Part shown: positions 1-7,504 of the stretch, piece after piece
Position numbering within the stretch: the first letter of the stretch is position 1
Layout of the letters: each line of letters opens with the position of its first letter
NCBI GenBank assembly: GCA_937890825.1
Contig: CALADS010000014.1
Span: forward strand, 1 to 23,684
DNA length: 23,684 nucleotides
Reading direction: 5' to 3'
Origin: an uncultured Bacteroides sp.
GTDB taxonomy: Bacteria > Bacteroidota > Bacteroidia > Bacteroidales > Bacteroidaceae
Program-made: the position numbers and the translations under genes
The notes under the pieces: generated by a model
The model's database searches: none
The model's input: only the letters and a program-made list of their open reading frames with translations
What the model was told of the DNA's origin: nothing

Positions 1-525
1 GTGGTGAGGGAGCAGTTGTACGGCTATCTGCTGTCTACCTATCAGGAGAATGGGCTGTCTGTTTCTTCCATGGAGATTCGCAGGCAGTACCAGGCCATGG
101 CATACCGGGGGCTGTGGCAGGACTTTTTCCACTACATAGCCGATAGTATCCGGACGTATTCTTCGCAGCGCGACAAGCAGAAAGGGGAGTACTACGTACA
201 CGGCTTTACGCTGGCCATGACGGCACAGAGCCCGTTCTACCGTCCGGTGTCTGAGCTGGACAACCAGGAGGGGTATGCGGATATCTTCCTGCTTCCCTTG
301 CTGGAGATCTATAAGGATATGCAGCACAGCTACATCATCGAACTGAAATATGCCAAGAGCGGCGACAGTGCGGAGCGTGTGGAGGAACTGCGCCAGAAAG
401 GCATCGCCCAGGCCCGCCGCTATGCGGATACGGAAGTGGTGCGGCGGCACGTGGGTTCTACGCAACTGCATAGGCTGGTGGTGGTGTTTCGCGGCGTGGA
501 GATGGTGGTGTGCGAGGAAGTGTAA
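1..525 (+). CDS. PD-(D/E)xK nuclease-domain protein, 3' part only (AAA-ATPase-like/PDDEXK_9 type)
   Basis: The reading frame is open from the first base of the window, so the 5' part lies outside; the GTG at position 1 is not evidence for a start. The visible 174 codons look like the C-terminal nuclease-like domain of the Bacteroidales proteins that carry an N-terminal AAA-ATPase-like domain (PF09820) and a C-terminal PD-(D/E)xK domain (PF08011). In visible-residue numbering, the pattern is E63 in a GEYYVHGF stretch, D94 in GYADIFL, and E114-L115-K116 in YIIELKYAK, which matches the E...D...ExK core. The biological role of this family is not established; many copies per genome are common. It ends about 155 bp before groES and appears unrelated to it. 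Family assignment is by motif and length only. Confidence 0.7.
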   Translation: MVREQLYGYLLSTYQENGLSVSSMEIRRQYQAMAYRGLWQDFFHYIADSIRTYSSQRDKQKGEYYVHGFTLAMTAQSPFYRPVSELDNQEGYADIFLLPLLEIYKDMQHSYIIELKYAKSGDSAERVEELRQKGIAQARRYADTEVVRRHVGSTQLHRLVVVFRGVEMVVCEEV

Positions 526-531
526 TACCGC

Positions 532-560
532 TTTTGTCAGAGTATGCGCCATTTTGTCAG
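532..560 (+). repeat. Two direct copies of TTTTGTCAG upstream of groES
   Basis: The 9-mer TTTTGTCAG occurs at 532-540 and 552-560, starting exactly 20 bp apart (about two helical turns), just upstream of the predicted groES promoter. The spacing and position fit a regulator-binding site for the heat-shock operon, but this is inference. A looser relative (GTCAGTGCGC, minus strand, about 16366-16375) is upstream of clpB. Confidence 0.4.
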
Positions 561-586
561 TCTGCCACTGCCATTTCTTTCGCTTT

Positions 587-594
587 TATCTTTG
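587..594 (+). promoter_or_regulatory. Predicted groES-groEL promoter (-7 element TATCTTTG)
   Basis: TATCTTTG is a perfect match to the Bacteroidetes primary-sigma -7 consensus TAnnTTTG. It lies 85 bp upstream of the groES start, giving a leader of roughly 75-80 nt. A good TTG -33 element at the usual spacing of about 19-21 bp is not visible; the region there reads CTGCCACTGCC, which fits a promoter that depends on an activator or a different sigma factor. Confidence 0.55.
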
Positions 595-679
595 GCACGC
601 TTTTCGCAAGGGAATAGGCGTTGGCGCTTGAAGCCAAAGACTGGAAAATAAATGTATAATAGATAAAAACGAAAGAATT

Positions 680-952
680 ATGAACATTAAACCATTGGCA
701 GACAGAGTATTGATACTCCCTGCACCTGCAGAAGAAAAGACCATCGGCGGTATCATTATCCCGGATACAGCAAAAGAAAAACCTTTGAAGGGTGAAGTGG
801 TGGCAGTGGGTCACGGCACGAAAGAGGAGGAAATGGTGTTGAACGTGGGTGATATGGTATTGTATGGCAAGTATGCCGGTACGGAACTCGACGTGGAAGG
901 CACCAAGTATCTGATTATGCGTCAGAGCGATGTGTTGGCCGTATTAGGCTGA
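680..952 (+). CDS. groES: Co-chaperonin GroES
   Basis: This 90-residue protein is a full-length GroES (Cpn10), the heptameric lid of the GroEL folding chamber in the cytoplasm. It opens with the typical NIKPLADRVLILPAPAEEKT stretch; the mobile loop that contacts GroEL is at about residues 17-32 (EEKTIGGIIIPDTAKEKP), and the C-terminal half has the usual GDMVLYGKYAGTEL segment. The start at 680 gives the normal family length and lies well downstream of the predicted promoter. It is followed 75 bp later by groEL on the same strand, the standard two-gene operon. A small hairpin lies between the two genes. Confidence 0.97.
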   Translation: MNIKPLADRVLILPAPAEEKTIGGIIIPDTAKEKPLKGEVVAVGHGTKEEEMVLNVGDMVLYGKYAGTELDVEGTKYLIMRQSDVLAVLG

Positions 953-960
953 TAATCCGT

Positions 961-975
961 CGGGATGGCATCCCG
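961..975 (+). other. Small hairpin between groES and groEL
   Basis: CGGGA (961-965) can pair with TCCCG (971-975) around a 5-base loop, with an imperfect extension by GTC/GAC. No T-tract follows, so it is not a typical terminator. It could be an mRNA processing or stability element within the operon; function is unknown. Confidence 0.35.
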
Positions 976-1027
976 AGACTGCTGAATTTATTTCATAACG
1001 TGGAACTTTTAAAATCAATCAAGAATT

Positions 1028-2662
1028 ATGGCTAAAGAAATTTTATTCAATATAGATGCCCGCGACCAATTGAAGAAGGGTATCGATACTTTGGCAAATG
1101 CCGTGAAAGTAACCCTGGGCCCGAAAGGTCGTAACGTAATCATCGAAAAGAAATTCGGTGCGCCGCACATCACGAAGGATGGTGTGACTGTGGCTAAGGA
1201 AGTGGAACTGGCTGATGCTTACCAGAATACAGGTGCGCAGCTGGTGAAGGAAGTGGCTTCCAAGACCGGTGACGATGCAGGTGACGGTACTACTACTGCT
1301 ACTGTACTGGCGCAGGCTATCGTGGCAGAAGGCTTGAAGAACGTAACAGCCGGTGCCAGCCCGATGGACATCAAACGCGGTATCGACAAGGCTGTGGCTA
1401 AGGTAGTGGAATCTATCAAGGCTCAGAGCGAAACCGTAGGCGATAACTACGATAAGATAGAACAGGTGGGTACTGTTTCTGCCAACAACGACCCGGTTAT
1501 CGGTAAGCTGATTGCTGATGCGATGCGCAAGGTTTCCAAGGACGGTGTCATCACCATCGAAGAAGCCAAGGGTACGGATACTACCATCGGTGTGGTGGAA
1601 GGTATGCAGTTCGACCGCGGTTATCTGTCGGCTTACTTCGTGACCAATACGGAGAAGATGGAATGCGAAATGGAAAAACCGTATATCCTGATCTACGACA
1701 AGAAGATTTCTAACCTGAAGGATTTCTTGCCTATCCTGGAACCGGCTGTACAGACAGGCCGTCCGTTGCTGGTAATCGCTGAAGATGTAGACAGCGAAGC
1801 GTTGACTACGCTGGTAGTGAACCGTCTGCGCTCTCAGTTGAAGATTTGTGCTGTGAAGGCTCCGGGCTTCGGCGACCGCCGCAAGGAAATGCTGGAAGAC
1901 ATTGCCGTACTGACCGGTGGTGTGGTAATCAGCGAGGAAAAGGGTCTGAAACTGGAACAGGCTACCATCGAAATGCTGGGTACGGCTGATAAGGTAACGG
2001 TTTCCAAGGACAATACGACCATCGTAAACGGTGCCGGTGATAAGGAAAACATCAAGGAACGTTGCGAACAGATCAAGGCTCAGATTGCTGCTACGAAGTC
2101 TGATTATGACAAGGAAAAACTGCAGGAACGTCTGGCTAAGCTCTCTGGCGGGGTAGCTGTACTGTATGTAGGTGCTGCTTCTGAAGTAGAGATGAAGGAA
2201 AAGAAAGACCGTGTGGATGATGCGTTGCGTGCTACGCGTGCGGCTATCGAAGAAGGTATCGTACCGGGCGGCGGTGTGACTTACATCCGTGCCTTGGATT
2301 GCCTGGAAGGCTTGGAAGGCGACAACGCCGATGAGACAACAGGTATCCACATCATCAAGCGTGCCATCGAAGAACCGCTCCGTCAGATTTGCGCCAATGC
2401 AGGCAAGGAAGGTGCGGTAGTGGTACAGAAAGTACGTGAAGGCAAGGGTGACTTCGGTTACAATGCCCGTACGGATGTATACGAGAACCTGCACGCTGCC
2501 GGTGTGGTAGACCCTGCCAAGGTAACGCGTGTGGCTCTGGAAAATGCGGCTTCTATCGCCGGTATGTTCCTGACTACAGAATGTGTCATCGTGGAAAAGA
2601 AGGAAGACAAGCCTGAAATGCCGATGAACCCGGGTATGGGCGGCATGGGTGGCATGATGTAA
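1028..2662 (+). CDS. groEL: Chaperonin GroEL (60 kDa, Hsp60)
   Basis: This 544-residue protein is a complete group I chaperonin, the ATP-driven tetradecamer that folds cytoplasmic proteins with GroES. The ATP-binding signatures are clear: VTLGPKGRNV at about 28-37, DGVTVAKE at about 51-58 and GDGTTTATVLA at about 85-95, with the ATPase aspartate in the last motif. The apical-domain segments (about 190-375) and the C-terminal Gly/Met tail GGMGGMM are normal. Codon use is strongly biased to common codons, as expected for a highly expressed gene. It is the second gene of the groES-groEL operon and is followed by a strong terminator. No oddities seen. Confidence 0.99.
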   Translation: MAKEILFNIDARDQLKKGIDTLANAVKVTLGPKGRNVIIEKKFGAPHITKDGVTVAKEVELADAYQNTGAQLVKEVASKTGDDAGDGTTTATVLAQAIVAEGLKNVTAGASPMDIKRGIDKAVAKVVESIKAQSETVGDNYDKIEQVGTVSANNDPVIGKLIADAMRKVSKDGVITIEEAKGTDTTIGVVEGMQFDRGYLSAYFVTNTEKMECEMEKPYILIYDKKISNLKDFLPILEPAVQTGRPLLVIAEDVDSEALTTLVVNRLRSQLKICAVKAPGFGDRRKEMLEDIAVLTGGVVISEEKGLKLEQATIEMLGTADKVTVSKDNTTIVNGAGDKENIKERCEQIKAQIAATKSDYDKEKLQERLAKLSGGVAVLYVGAASEVEMKEKKDRVDDALRATRAAIEEGIVPGGGVTYIRALDCLEGLEGDNADETTGIHIIKRAIEEPLRQICANAGKEGAVVVQKVREGKGDFGYNARTDVYENLHAAGVVDPAKVTRVALENAASIAGMFLTTECVIVEKKEDKPEMPMNPGMGGMGGMM

Positions 2663-2696
2663 TCGAAAGATTTCCCTTGAACACCTGATATAAAGC

Positions 2697-2734
2697 AGTG
2701 GGTGTATCTGTAAAAGGATGCACCCACTTTTTTT
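2697..2734 (+). terminator. Rho-independent terminator after groEL
   Basis: AGTGGGTG (2697-2704) pairs with CACCCACT (2721-2728), extended inward by three weaker pairs, and is followed by a run of seven T's. It is 35 bp past the groEL stop. The stem also lies immediately beyond the 3' end of the convergent permease gene, but there is no comparable U-run in that direction. Confidence 0.85.
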
Positions 2735-2736
2735 GT

Positions 2737-4047
2737 TTATAGAAATACAAATTTCAGAATGGCCAGCAGGGCAATGGCATATGACATCAGGCCCAGGTCT
2801 TTCCATTTACCGCATCCAAGTGCGATGGCTACATAGGCCAGAAATCCCAGCAGGATGCCGTTGGCTATGGAACTGGTGAAGGGCATCATAATGAGGCAGA
2901 TAAAGCAGGGTATGGCCATGCGGTAATCGGTGAAGTCTATGCGGCTGATACCGCCTGTCATCATCAGTCCTACCAGTACCAGTACTGGTGCGGTGGCCTG
3001 CGGAGGAATCATCATAAACAGCGGGCTGAAAAAGAGCGCCAGGGCAAAGCAGATCACGGCTGTGAAGGAGGTCAGTCCGCTCCGGCCGCCTGCGCTGATA
3101 CCCGATGCGCTTTCTACAAAGGTGGTTACGGTAGAACTGCCTAATACTGAACCCACGGTGGTGCCCAGGGCATCGGCCATGAAGGCTTTGTTCATATTCT
3201 GCACACGGCCTTGTGCATCTACCATTCCGGCACGGCGACTCACTCCGATAACGGTGCCGATGGTGTCGAACATATCGGTAAAGAGTAGGGTAGTGACGCA
3301 GATGGCCATGTCTACACTCAGTATTTGGCTCCACTCAAACTGCAGGAAGATAGGGCTCAGAGAAGGAGGCAGGCTCACTAGGCCATGGAAGGAGGTTATC
3401 CCCATCATCACACCGATGAGACCGGTGAGGAGGATGCCCAGCAGAAAGGCTCCGCTCACTTTTTTCACCAAAAGAATGGAGGTGAGGATGAGGCCGATGA
3501 GTGTCAGGAGTACTTCCGGACTGTTGAGGTTGCCCAGCGTGACGAGGGTGGCGGGATTATCCACAATGAGTCCTCCGCTTTTGAGTCCCAGAAAAGCCAG
3601 GAACAGTCCGATGCCGGCCGATATGGCGTGATGCATGACAGAGGGAACGGTATCTACCAGCTTCTGCCGCAAGCCGGTCAGGGTAAACAGGATGAACAAT
3701 AAGCCTTCGAGAAATACGGCTGTCAGGGCGAATTGCCAGGAATAGCCCATGAGTAGCACAATGGTGTAGGCAAAAAAGGCATTCAGTCCCATGCCGGGTG
3801 CCAGGACAAAGGGCAGTTTGGCATAAATGGACATGATAAGGGTAGCTACCATGGCTGAGAGAGCGGTAGAAGTAAAGAGGGCACCGCTGTCCATACCGGT
3901 TTCCGACAGGATCGCTGGATTGACAGCCAGGATATAGGCCATGGTAAAGAAGGTCGTGATGCCTCCGATAATTTCTTTTCTGATGCTCATCACCTGAGGG
4001 TCGAAGCCGAACACGCGATGGAGCAGTTTGTGGGTTGATTGTTTCAT
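2737..4047 (-). CDS. NCS2-family purine permease (AzgA/PbuG/PbuO type)
   Basis: This 436-residue, highly hydrophobic inner-membrane protein belongs to the AzgA-like branch of the NCS2 nucleobase:cation symporters, whose characterised members import adenine, guanine or hypoxanthine. Seen in the sequence: the N-terminal FGFDP...REIIGGITTFFTMAYIL-type segment, PGMGLNAFFAYT at about 84-95, LFTDMFDTIGTVIG in the middle, then a VESASGISAGGRSGLTS motif and PPQATAPVLVLVG near the C-terminus, all typical of this branch. Around 12-14 membrane segments are expected. The exact purine cannot be told from the sequence. It is a single-gene unit with its own predicted promoter and lies convergent to groEL. 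Confidence 0.93.
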   Translation of the reverse strand: MKQSTHKLLHRVFGFDPQVMSIRKEIIGGITTFFTMAYILAVNPAILSETGMDSGALFTSTALSAMVATLIMSIYAKLPFVLAPGMGLNAFFAYTIVLLMGYSWQFALTAVFLEGLLFILFTLTGLRQKLVDTVPSVMHHAISAGIGLFLAFLGLKSGGLIVDNPATLVTLGNLNSPEVLLTLIGLILTSILLVKKVSGAFLLGILLTGLIGVMMGITSFHGLVSLPPSLSPIFLQFEWSQILSVDMAICVTTLLFTDMFDTIGTVIGVSRRAGMVDAQGRVQNMNKAFMADALGTTVGSVLGSSTVTTFVESASGISAGGRSGLTSFTAVICFALALFFSPLFMMIPPQATAPVLVLVGLMMTGGISRIDFTDYRMAIPCFICLIMMPFTSSIANGILLGFLAYVAIALGCGKWKDLGLMSYAIALLAILKFVFL

Positions 4048-4075
4048 AAATAGAACCGATTTGTTGTTTTGGCCG

Positions 4076-4083
4076 CAAAATTA
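4076..4083 (-). promoter_or_regulatory. Predicted promoter of the purine permease (-7 TAATTTTG)
   Basis: On the minus strand 4083-4076 reads TAATTTTG, matching TAnnTTTG, 29 bp upstream of the permease start. The -33 region is weak. I looked for a purine riboswitch core in this leader and found none. Confidence 0.45.
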
Positions 4084-4139
4084 GTCATTTTTAGGATGCA
4101 GAACATTCCTGCACTCAGACATTTTATTGGTTTGGTCCT

Positions 4140-4182
4140 AAAAAAACAGGCATCCGGTGCGAGACGGCCGGATGCCTGTTTT
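4140..4182 (-). terminator. Rho-independent terminator after the acyl-CoA dehydrogenase
   Basis: A perfect 12-bp GC-rich stem (4146-4157 with 4168-4179, 10-base loop) extends to about 15 bp through A/T pairs, and on the minus strand ends in seven T's. It ends the etfB-etfA-(four-helix)-acd transcript and separates it from the permease promoter. Confidence 0.9.
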
Positions 4183-4207
4183 AAGGTTGTTTGATGAGAT
4201 GAACTGC

Positions 4208-5914
4208 TTATTTCCGATAGTTTTCCAGCTGTTCGGCCTGGAACTTGCGGATGAAGTTGAAATGCTTTTCAATTTCGCTTTCAGCGTAGTTCACATATAC
4301 CTGAGCAGATTTGCTGAACATCTCCGGAGCACGGGTAGCGTCCTGGATGATGAGGTGCGACATCACGCACACGGCAGCCATTTCGTACAGACGGCGGGCC
4401 ACAAAGTCGAGCAACTCCTGGTTTTGTGCATCTTTGGTGGCGTTGGTCACGGCCTCGAACTTACGGGTCATATCCTTGACGCGCTCCATCAGCGGCTGCA
4501 TGGCTTCGCTGCAAGGCACCAGCTCATAATCGTGCAGGGTAGCTGCATAAGAACCGTTGGTTACATAGCGGATGGCAGCTACAGTCTGCAACTGCGTAGT
4601 GCCTTCATAAATAGATGTGATGCGGGCATCGCGGTAGATGCGCTGGCAGGCATATTCCAGCATAAAACCTGAACCGCCGTGAATCTGGATGCTGTCGTAG
4701 GCATTCTGGTTGGCATATTCCGAGTTCATACCCTTGGCCAGCGGTGTGAATGAGTCGGCCAGTTTGGCATACATCTTCTGTTCCTTGCGTTCTTCGGGAG
4801 TGAGCTTGCGTTCGCGGGCAATGTCGTCCAGTGCCTTGTAGATGTCTACGTAGCGGGCTGTCTGATACAGCAGCGCACGGCCGGCATCGAGCTTGGCCTT
4901 CATGATGGCCAGCATATCGTACACAGCCGGGAATTCGATGATAGCCTTGCCGAACTGCTTGCGGTCTTTGGCATAAGCCAATCCTTCGTTGTAGGCAGCT
5001 TGAGATAAACCTACCGACTGGGCAGCGATGCCGAGGCGGGCACCGTTCATCAGCGCCATGACGTATTTAATCAAGCCGAGCTTGCGTTCGCCGCAGAGTT
5101 CGCACTTGGCATTCTTATACACCAGTTCGCACGTAGGAGAACCGTGGATACCCAGCTTGTTTTCGATGCGGCGCACGTTCACCCCGCCGTCGCGCTTGTC
5201 GTAGATGAACATAGACAAGCCGCGTCCGTCCTTGGTACCCTCTTCCGAGCGGGCCAATACCAGGTGCAGGTCGGCATCCCCGTTGGTGATGAAACGCTTC
5301 ACCCCGTTCAGCCGCCAGCAGTTGTTGGCTTCATCAAAGGTAGCTTTCAGCATCACGCTCTGCAGGTCGGAGCCGGCATCGGGTTCGGTCAAGTCCATGG
5401 ACATGGTTTCGCCGGCGCAGATACGCGGAATGAAGCGGCTGTGCTGGTCTTCGTTGCCAAATTCATACAAAGTCTCGATACAGTCTTGCAGCGACCAGAT
5501 GTTGCCGAATCCGGCATCGGCAGCCGCTACGATCTCGGCACACATGGTGTAGGGCGTGATGGGGAAGTTCAGTCCACCGAAGCGGCGCGGCATGGTCATC
5601 CCGTTGAGACCGGCTTTCACCATAGCGTCGAGGTTCTGTTTGGTGCCGCTGGCATACTCCACGCGGCCATTGGCGCAGTGCGGGCCTTCTTCATCCACCC
5701 CTTCGGCATTGGGGGCAATGATTTCGCCGGTAATCTCACCGGTGATTTCCAGCACCTTATCGTACGAGTCCATGGCATCCGCATAGTCTTGCGGCGCATA
5801 GTCGAATTCATCTTTATCTCTGTATCCGCGCTCCTTCAGTTCGCAGATACGTTCCATCAGCGGATTGTTCAAGTGATACTTGAGTTCCGGTATTTCTGTA
5901 TAAAAGTTTGACAT
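4208..5914 (-). CDS. Acyl-CoA dehydrogenase with C-terminal extension
   Basis: This 568-residue flavoenzyme of the acyl-CoA dehydrogenase family oxidises an acyl-CoA to the 2-enoyl-CoA and passes electrons to ETF. Visible features are the FAD/substrate motif LTEPDAGSD at 175-183, a KRFITNGD segment at about 206-213, the second family signature at about 408-427 (DSIQIHGGSGFMLEYACQ), and the catalytic-base motif IYEGTTQLQ with E437. It is longer than the classic 380-residue enzymes: there is an N-terminal extension and a helical C-terminal domain (about 455-568), as in several anaerobe and AidB-like dehydrogenases. It is last in a minus-strand unit with etfB and etfA, so the ETF here is likely its electron acceptor. 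Chain-length specificity cannot be judged. A four-helix-bundle gene separates it from etfA. Confidence 0.93.
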   Translation of the reverse strand: MSNFYTEIPELKYHLNNPLMERICELKERGYRDKDEFDYAPQDYADAMDSYDKVLEITGEITGEIIAPNAEGVDEEGPHCANGRVEYASGTKQNLDAMVKAGLNGMTMPRRFGGLNFPITPYTMCAEIVAAADAGFGNIWSLQDCIETLYEFGNEDQHSRFIPRICAGETMSMDLTEPDAGSDLQSVMLKATFDEANNCWRLNGVKRFITNGDADLHLVLARSEEGTKDGRGLSMFIYDKRDGGVNVRRIENKLGIHGSPTCELVYKNAKCELCGERKLGLIKYVMALMNGARLGIAAQSVGLSQAAYNEGLAYAKDRKQFGKAIIEFPAVYDMLAIMKAKLDAGRALLYQTARYVDIYKALDDIARERKLTPEERKEQKMYAKLADSFTPLAKGMNSEYANQNAYDSIQIHGGSGFMLEYACQRIYRDARITSIYEGTTQLQTVAAIRYVTNGSYAATLHDYELVPCSEAMQPLMERVKDMTRKFEAVTNATKDAQNQELLDFVARRLYEMAAVCVMSHLIIQDATRAPEMFSKSAQVYVNYAESEIEKHFNFIRKFQAEQLENYRK

Positions 5915-5940
5915 AGCTTCTTTTGTTTATTATTAGGTTA

Positions 5941-5992
5941 TTGGGAGTTAAGGGGAGTTATAGGGAGTTAGGGGGAGTTATTGGGGGAGTTA
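5941..5992 (+). repeat. Array of five GGGAGTTA repeats, downstream side of the four-helix gene
   Basis: GGGAGTTA occurs at 5943, 5953, 5963, 5973 and 5985 (period 10, 10, 10, 12 bp) with a degenerate AGGTTA just before. It lies between the acyl-CoA dehydrogenase start and the four-helix-bundle gene. The last copy contains the stop codon of that gene (5990-5992 on the minus strand). It is inverted relative to the array at 6395-6455, so the two could pair in the transcript. Confidence 0.9.
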
Positions 5993-6388
5993 AGCCAATA
6001 CTTTTTCTTGCGGATGTGTATGACTGGCAATACCATGAGCATACGCATTCAGTAATCTGCTGACTTCTTCAATATTTCGGGAAAGTTGTTCAGCAATATC
6101 TTCCGGAATATAGCACAAATCTTTGGAGAGAACGATGTAATACCTGCATTCCTCTAAACTACCCTGTGCAATATTCATAAAACGAAGTTTTTCAGCCGAG
6201 CTTAATCTTTTATATCCTTCTGCAATGTTGGCAGGGATTGAAACAGCAGCTCTCTGAAACTGAGAGCACAAGCCAAATCGCTCAGCATTAGGAAAACGTC
6301 GGGTAATCTTATACACATAAAGAACAAAAGCGTGCGCCTTTTGCCACACAATCAATTCTTGAAAACTATGTGTACCCCTCATTGCCAT
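5990..6388 (-). CDS. Four-helix-bundle protein (23S rRNA intervening-sequence / S23 family, Avd-like)
   Basis: This 132-residue protein matches the small helical family first known from open reading frames inside 23S rRNA intervening sequences (TIGR02436/PF05635) and related to the Avd accessory protein of diversity-generating retroelements. Typical family marks are HSFQELIVWQKAHAFV near the N-terminus, ITRRFPNAERFGL, then QRAAVSIPANIAEGYKR at about 45-61 and the MNIAQGSLEECRYY helix at about 71-84. Family members form pentameric basic bundles and probably bind nucleic acid; the cellular role outside rRNA is unknown. It sits between etfA and its dehydrogenase on the same strand, flanked by inverted GGAGTTA arrays. 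A second ATG two codons in (6382-6380) is an equally possible start. The upstream repeats supply GGAG-like sites before both. Confidence 0.88.
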   Translation of the reverse strand: MAMRGTHSFQELIVWQKAHAFVLYVYKITRRFPNAERFGLCSQFQRAAVSIPANIAEGYKRLSSAEKLRFMNIAQGSLEECRYYIVLSKDLCYIPEDIAEQLSRNIEEVSRLLNAYAHGIASHTHPQEKVLA

Positions 6389-6394
6389 ATTCCT

Positions 6395-6455
6395 TAACTC
6401 CTCTAACTCCTTTTCTAACTCCTTTAACTCCTTTTCTAACTCCTTCCTTAACTCC
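6395..6455 (+). repeat. Array of six TAACTCC repeats, upstream side of the four-helix gene
   Basis: TAACTCC occurs at 6395, 6404, 6416, 6425, 6437 and 6449 (spacings 9, 12, 9, 12, 12 bp), filling the whole gap between the etfA stop and the four-helix start. On the coding (minus) strand it reads as repeated GGAGTTA in an A/G-rich tract, so it looks like a run of Shine-Dalgarno sequences. It is the reverse complement of the array at 5943-5992. Confidence 0.9.
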
Positions 6456-6459
6456 TCCC

Positions 6460-7479
6460 TTACTTACTGTGTGATTTATAGTATTTAATCATCTTCGGAA
6501 TGACTTCTTCCACCGTACCGTTGATGACATAATCGGCAATGGCATTGATGGGAGCATTCTCATCGTTGTTGATGGAGATGATGATACCGCTTTCCTGCAT
6601 ACCGGCGATGTGCTGAATCTGTCCGGAGATACCGCAGGCAATGTAGAGTTTAGGACGTACCGTTACGCCAGTCTGTCCAATCTGACGGTCGTGGTCGGCA
6701 AAGCCGGCATCTACGGCCGCACGGCTGGCACCCACCTCGGCGTGGAGCTCCTTGGCCAGGTCGAACAGCATGTCGAATCCTTCCTTGCTGCCCATGCCAT
6801 AACCGCCGGCTATCACGATGGGAGCCCCCTTCAGGTTATGTTTGGCCTTTTCCACGTGGCGGTCGATCACCTTCACCACATAATCCGTTTCGGGTACATA
6901 TTTCGCTACGTCGTGATGTACCACTTCTCCCTGGTAAGCAGCATCATAAATTTCCTTCTTCATCACCCCTTCGCGCACGGTGGCCATCTGCGGACGGTGT
7001 TCCGGGTTGACGATGGTGGCCACGATGTTGCCGCCGAAAGCCGGGCGAATCTGATACAAGAGGTTTTCATACGTCTTGCCCTCCTTCTTGTCTTCATGGC
7101 TTCCGATTTCCAGTGCCGTACAGTCGGCTGTCAGACCGCTGGTGAGGGCAGACGATACGCGCGGGCCCAAGTCGCGACCGATGACGGTGGCACCCATGAG
7201 GCAGATTTGCGGCTGCTCCTCCTTGAATAAGTGGATGAGGATAGAAGAGTGGGGCAGCGAAGTGTACGGGAAGAGTCCCGGTGCATCGAAGATATGCAGT
7301 TTGTCCACCCCATACGGAAGCACTTCCTTTTCAATGCCCTCCAGGTGGGTACCTGCGGCAATGGCTTCCAGTTGGCAGCCCAGTTGGTTGGCCAGTTTGC
7401 GGCCTTTGGTAAGGAGTTCCAGGCTCACGTCAGCGATGCTGGTGCCTTCGATCTCCAGGTATACAAATACGTTGTTCAT
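6460..7479 (-). CDS. etfA: Electron transfer flavoprotein, alpha subunit
   Basis: This 339-residue protein is the FAD-binding alpha subunit of ETF, which takes electrons from acyl-CoA dehydrogenase. The C-terminal FAD domain is well conserved: GASRAAVDAGF at about 250-260, QIGQTG at 266-271, PKLYIACGISGQIQH at about 276-290 and the SINNDENAPI stretch at about 302-311. The N-terminal half has the usual GATVIGRDLGPRVSSAL segment (about 96-112). It lies 25 bp downstream of etfB on the same strand and is followed by the repeat-flanked four-helix gene and then the dehydrogenase. Whether this ETF takes part in electron bifurcation cannot be decided from the sequence alone. Confidence 0.97.
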   Translation of the reverse strand: MNNVFVYLEIEGTSIADVSLELLTKGRKLANQLGCQLEAIAAGTHLEGIEKEVLPYGVDKLHIFDAPGLFPYTSLPHSSILIHLFKEEQPQICLMGATVIGRDLGPRVSSALTSGLTADCTALEIGSHEDKKEGKTYENLLYQIRPAFGGNIVATIVNPEHRPQMATVREGVMKKEIYDAAYQGEVVHHDVAKYVPETDYVVKVIDRHVEKAKHNLKGAPIVIAGGYGMGSKEGFDMLFDLAKELHAEVGASRAAVDAGFADHDRQIGQTGVTVRPKLYIACGISGQIQHIAGMQESGIIISINNDENAPINAIADYVINGTVEEVIPKMIKYYKSHSK

Positions 7480-7504
7480 GTTTTTCTTTTTTTAGTGCCG
7501 AGGC

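Noticed and set aside
1043..2806. Long minus-strand frame (587 codons) opposite groEL
   Set aside because: It is the antisense shadow of a strongly codon-biased gene; the product is rich in His/Phe/Leu low-quality sequence with no family signature. Such frames opposite chaperone genes are a known artefact.
4048..4140. Purine riboswitch in the leader of the permease
   Set aside because: The conserved core and three-way junction were not found in the short leader; only a small TGCAG/CTGCA hairpin is present.
5144..5911. Plus-strand frame (255 codons) opposite the acyl-CoA dehydrogenase
   Set aside because: Fully inside a well-supported gene on the other strand; no recognisable domain and no promoter.
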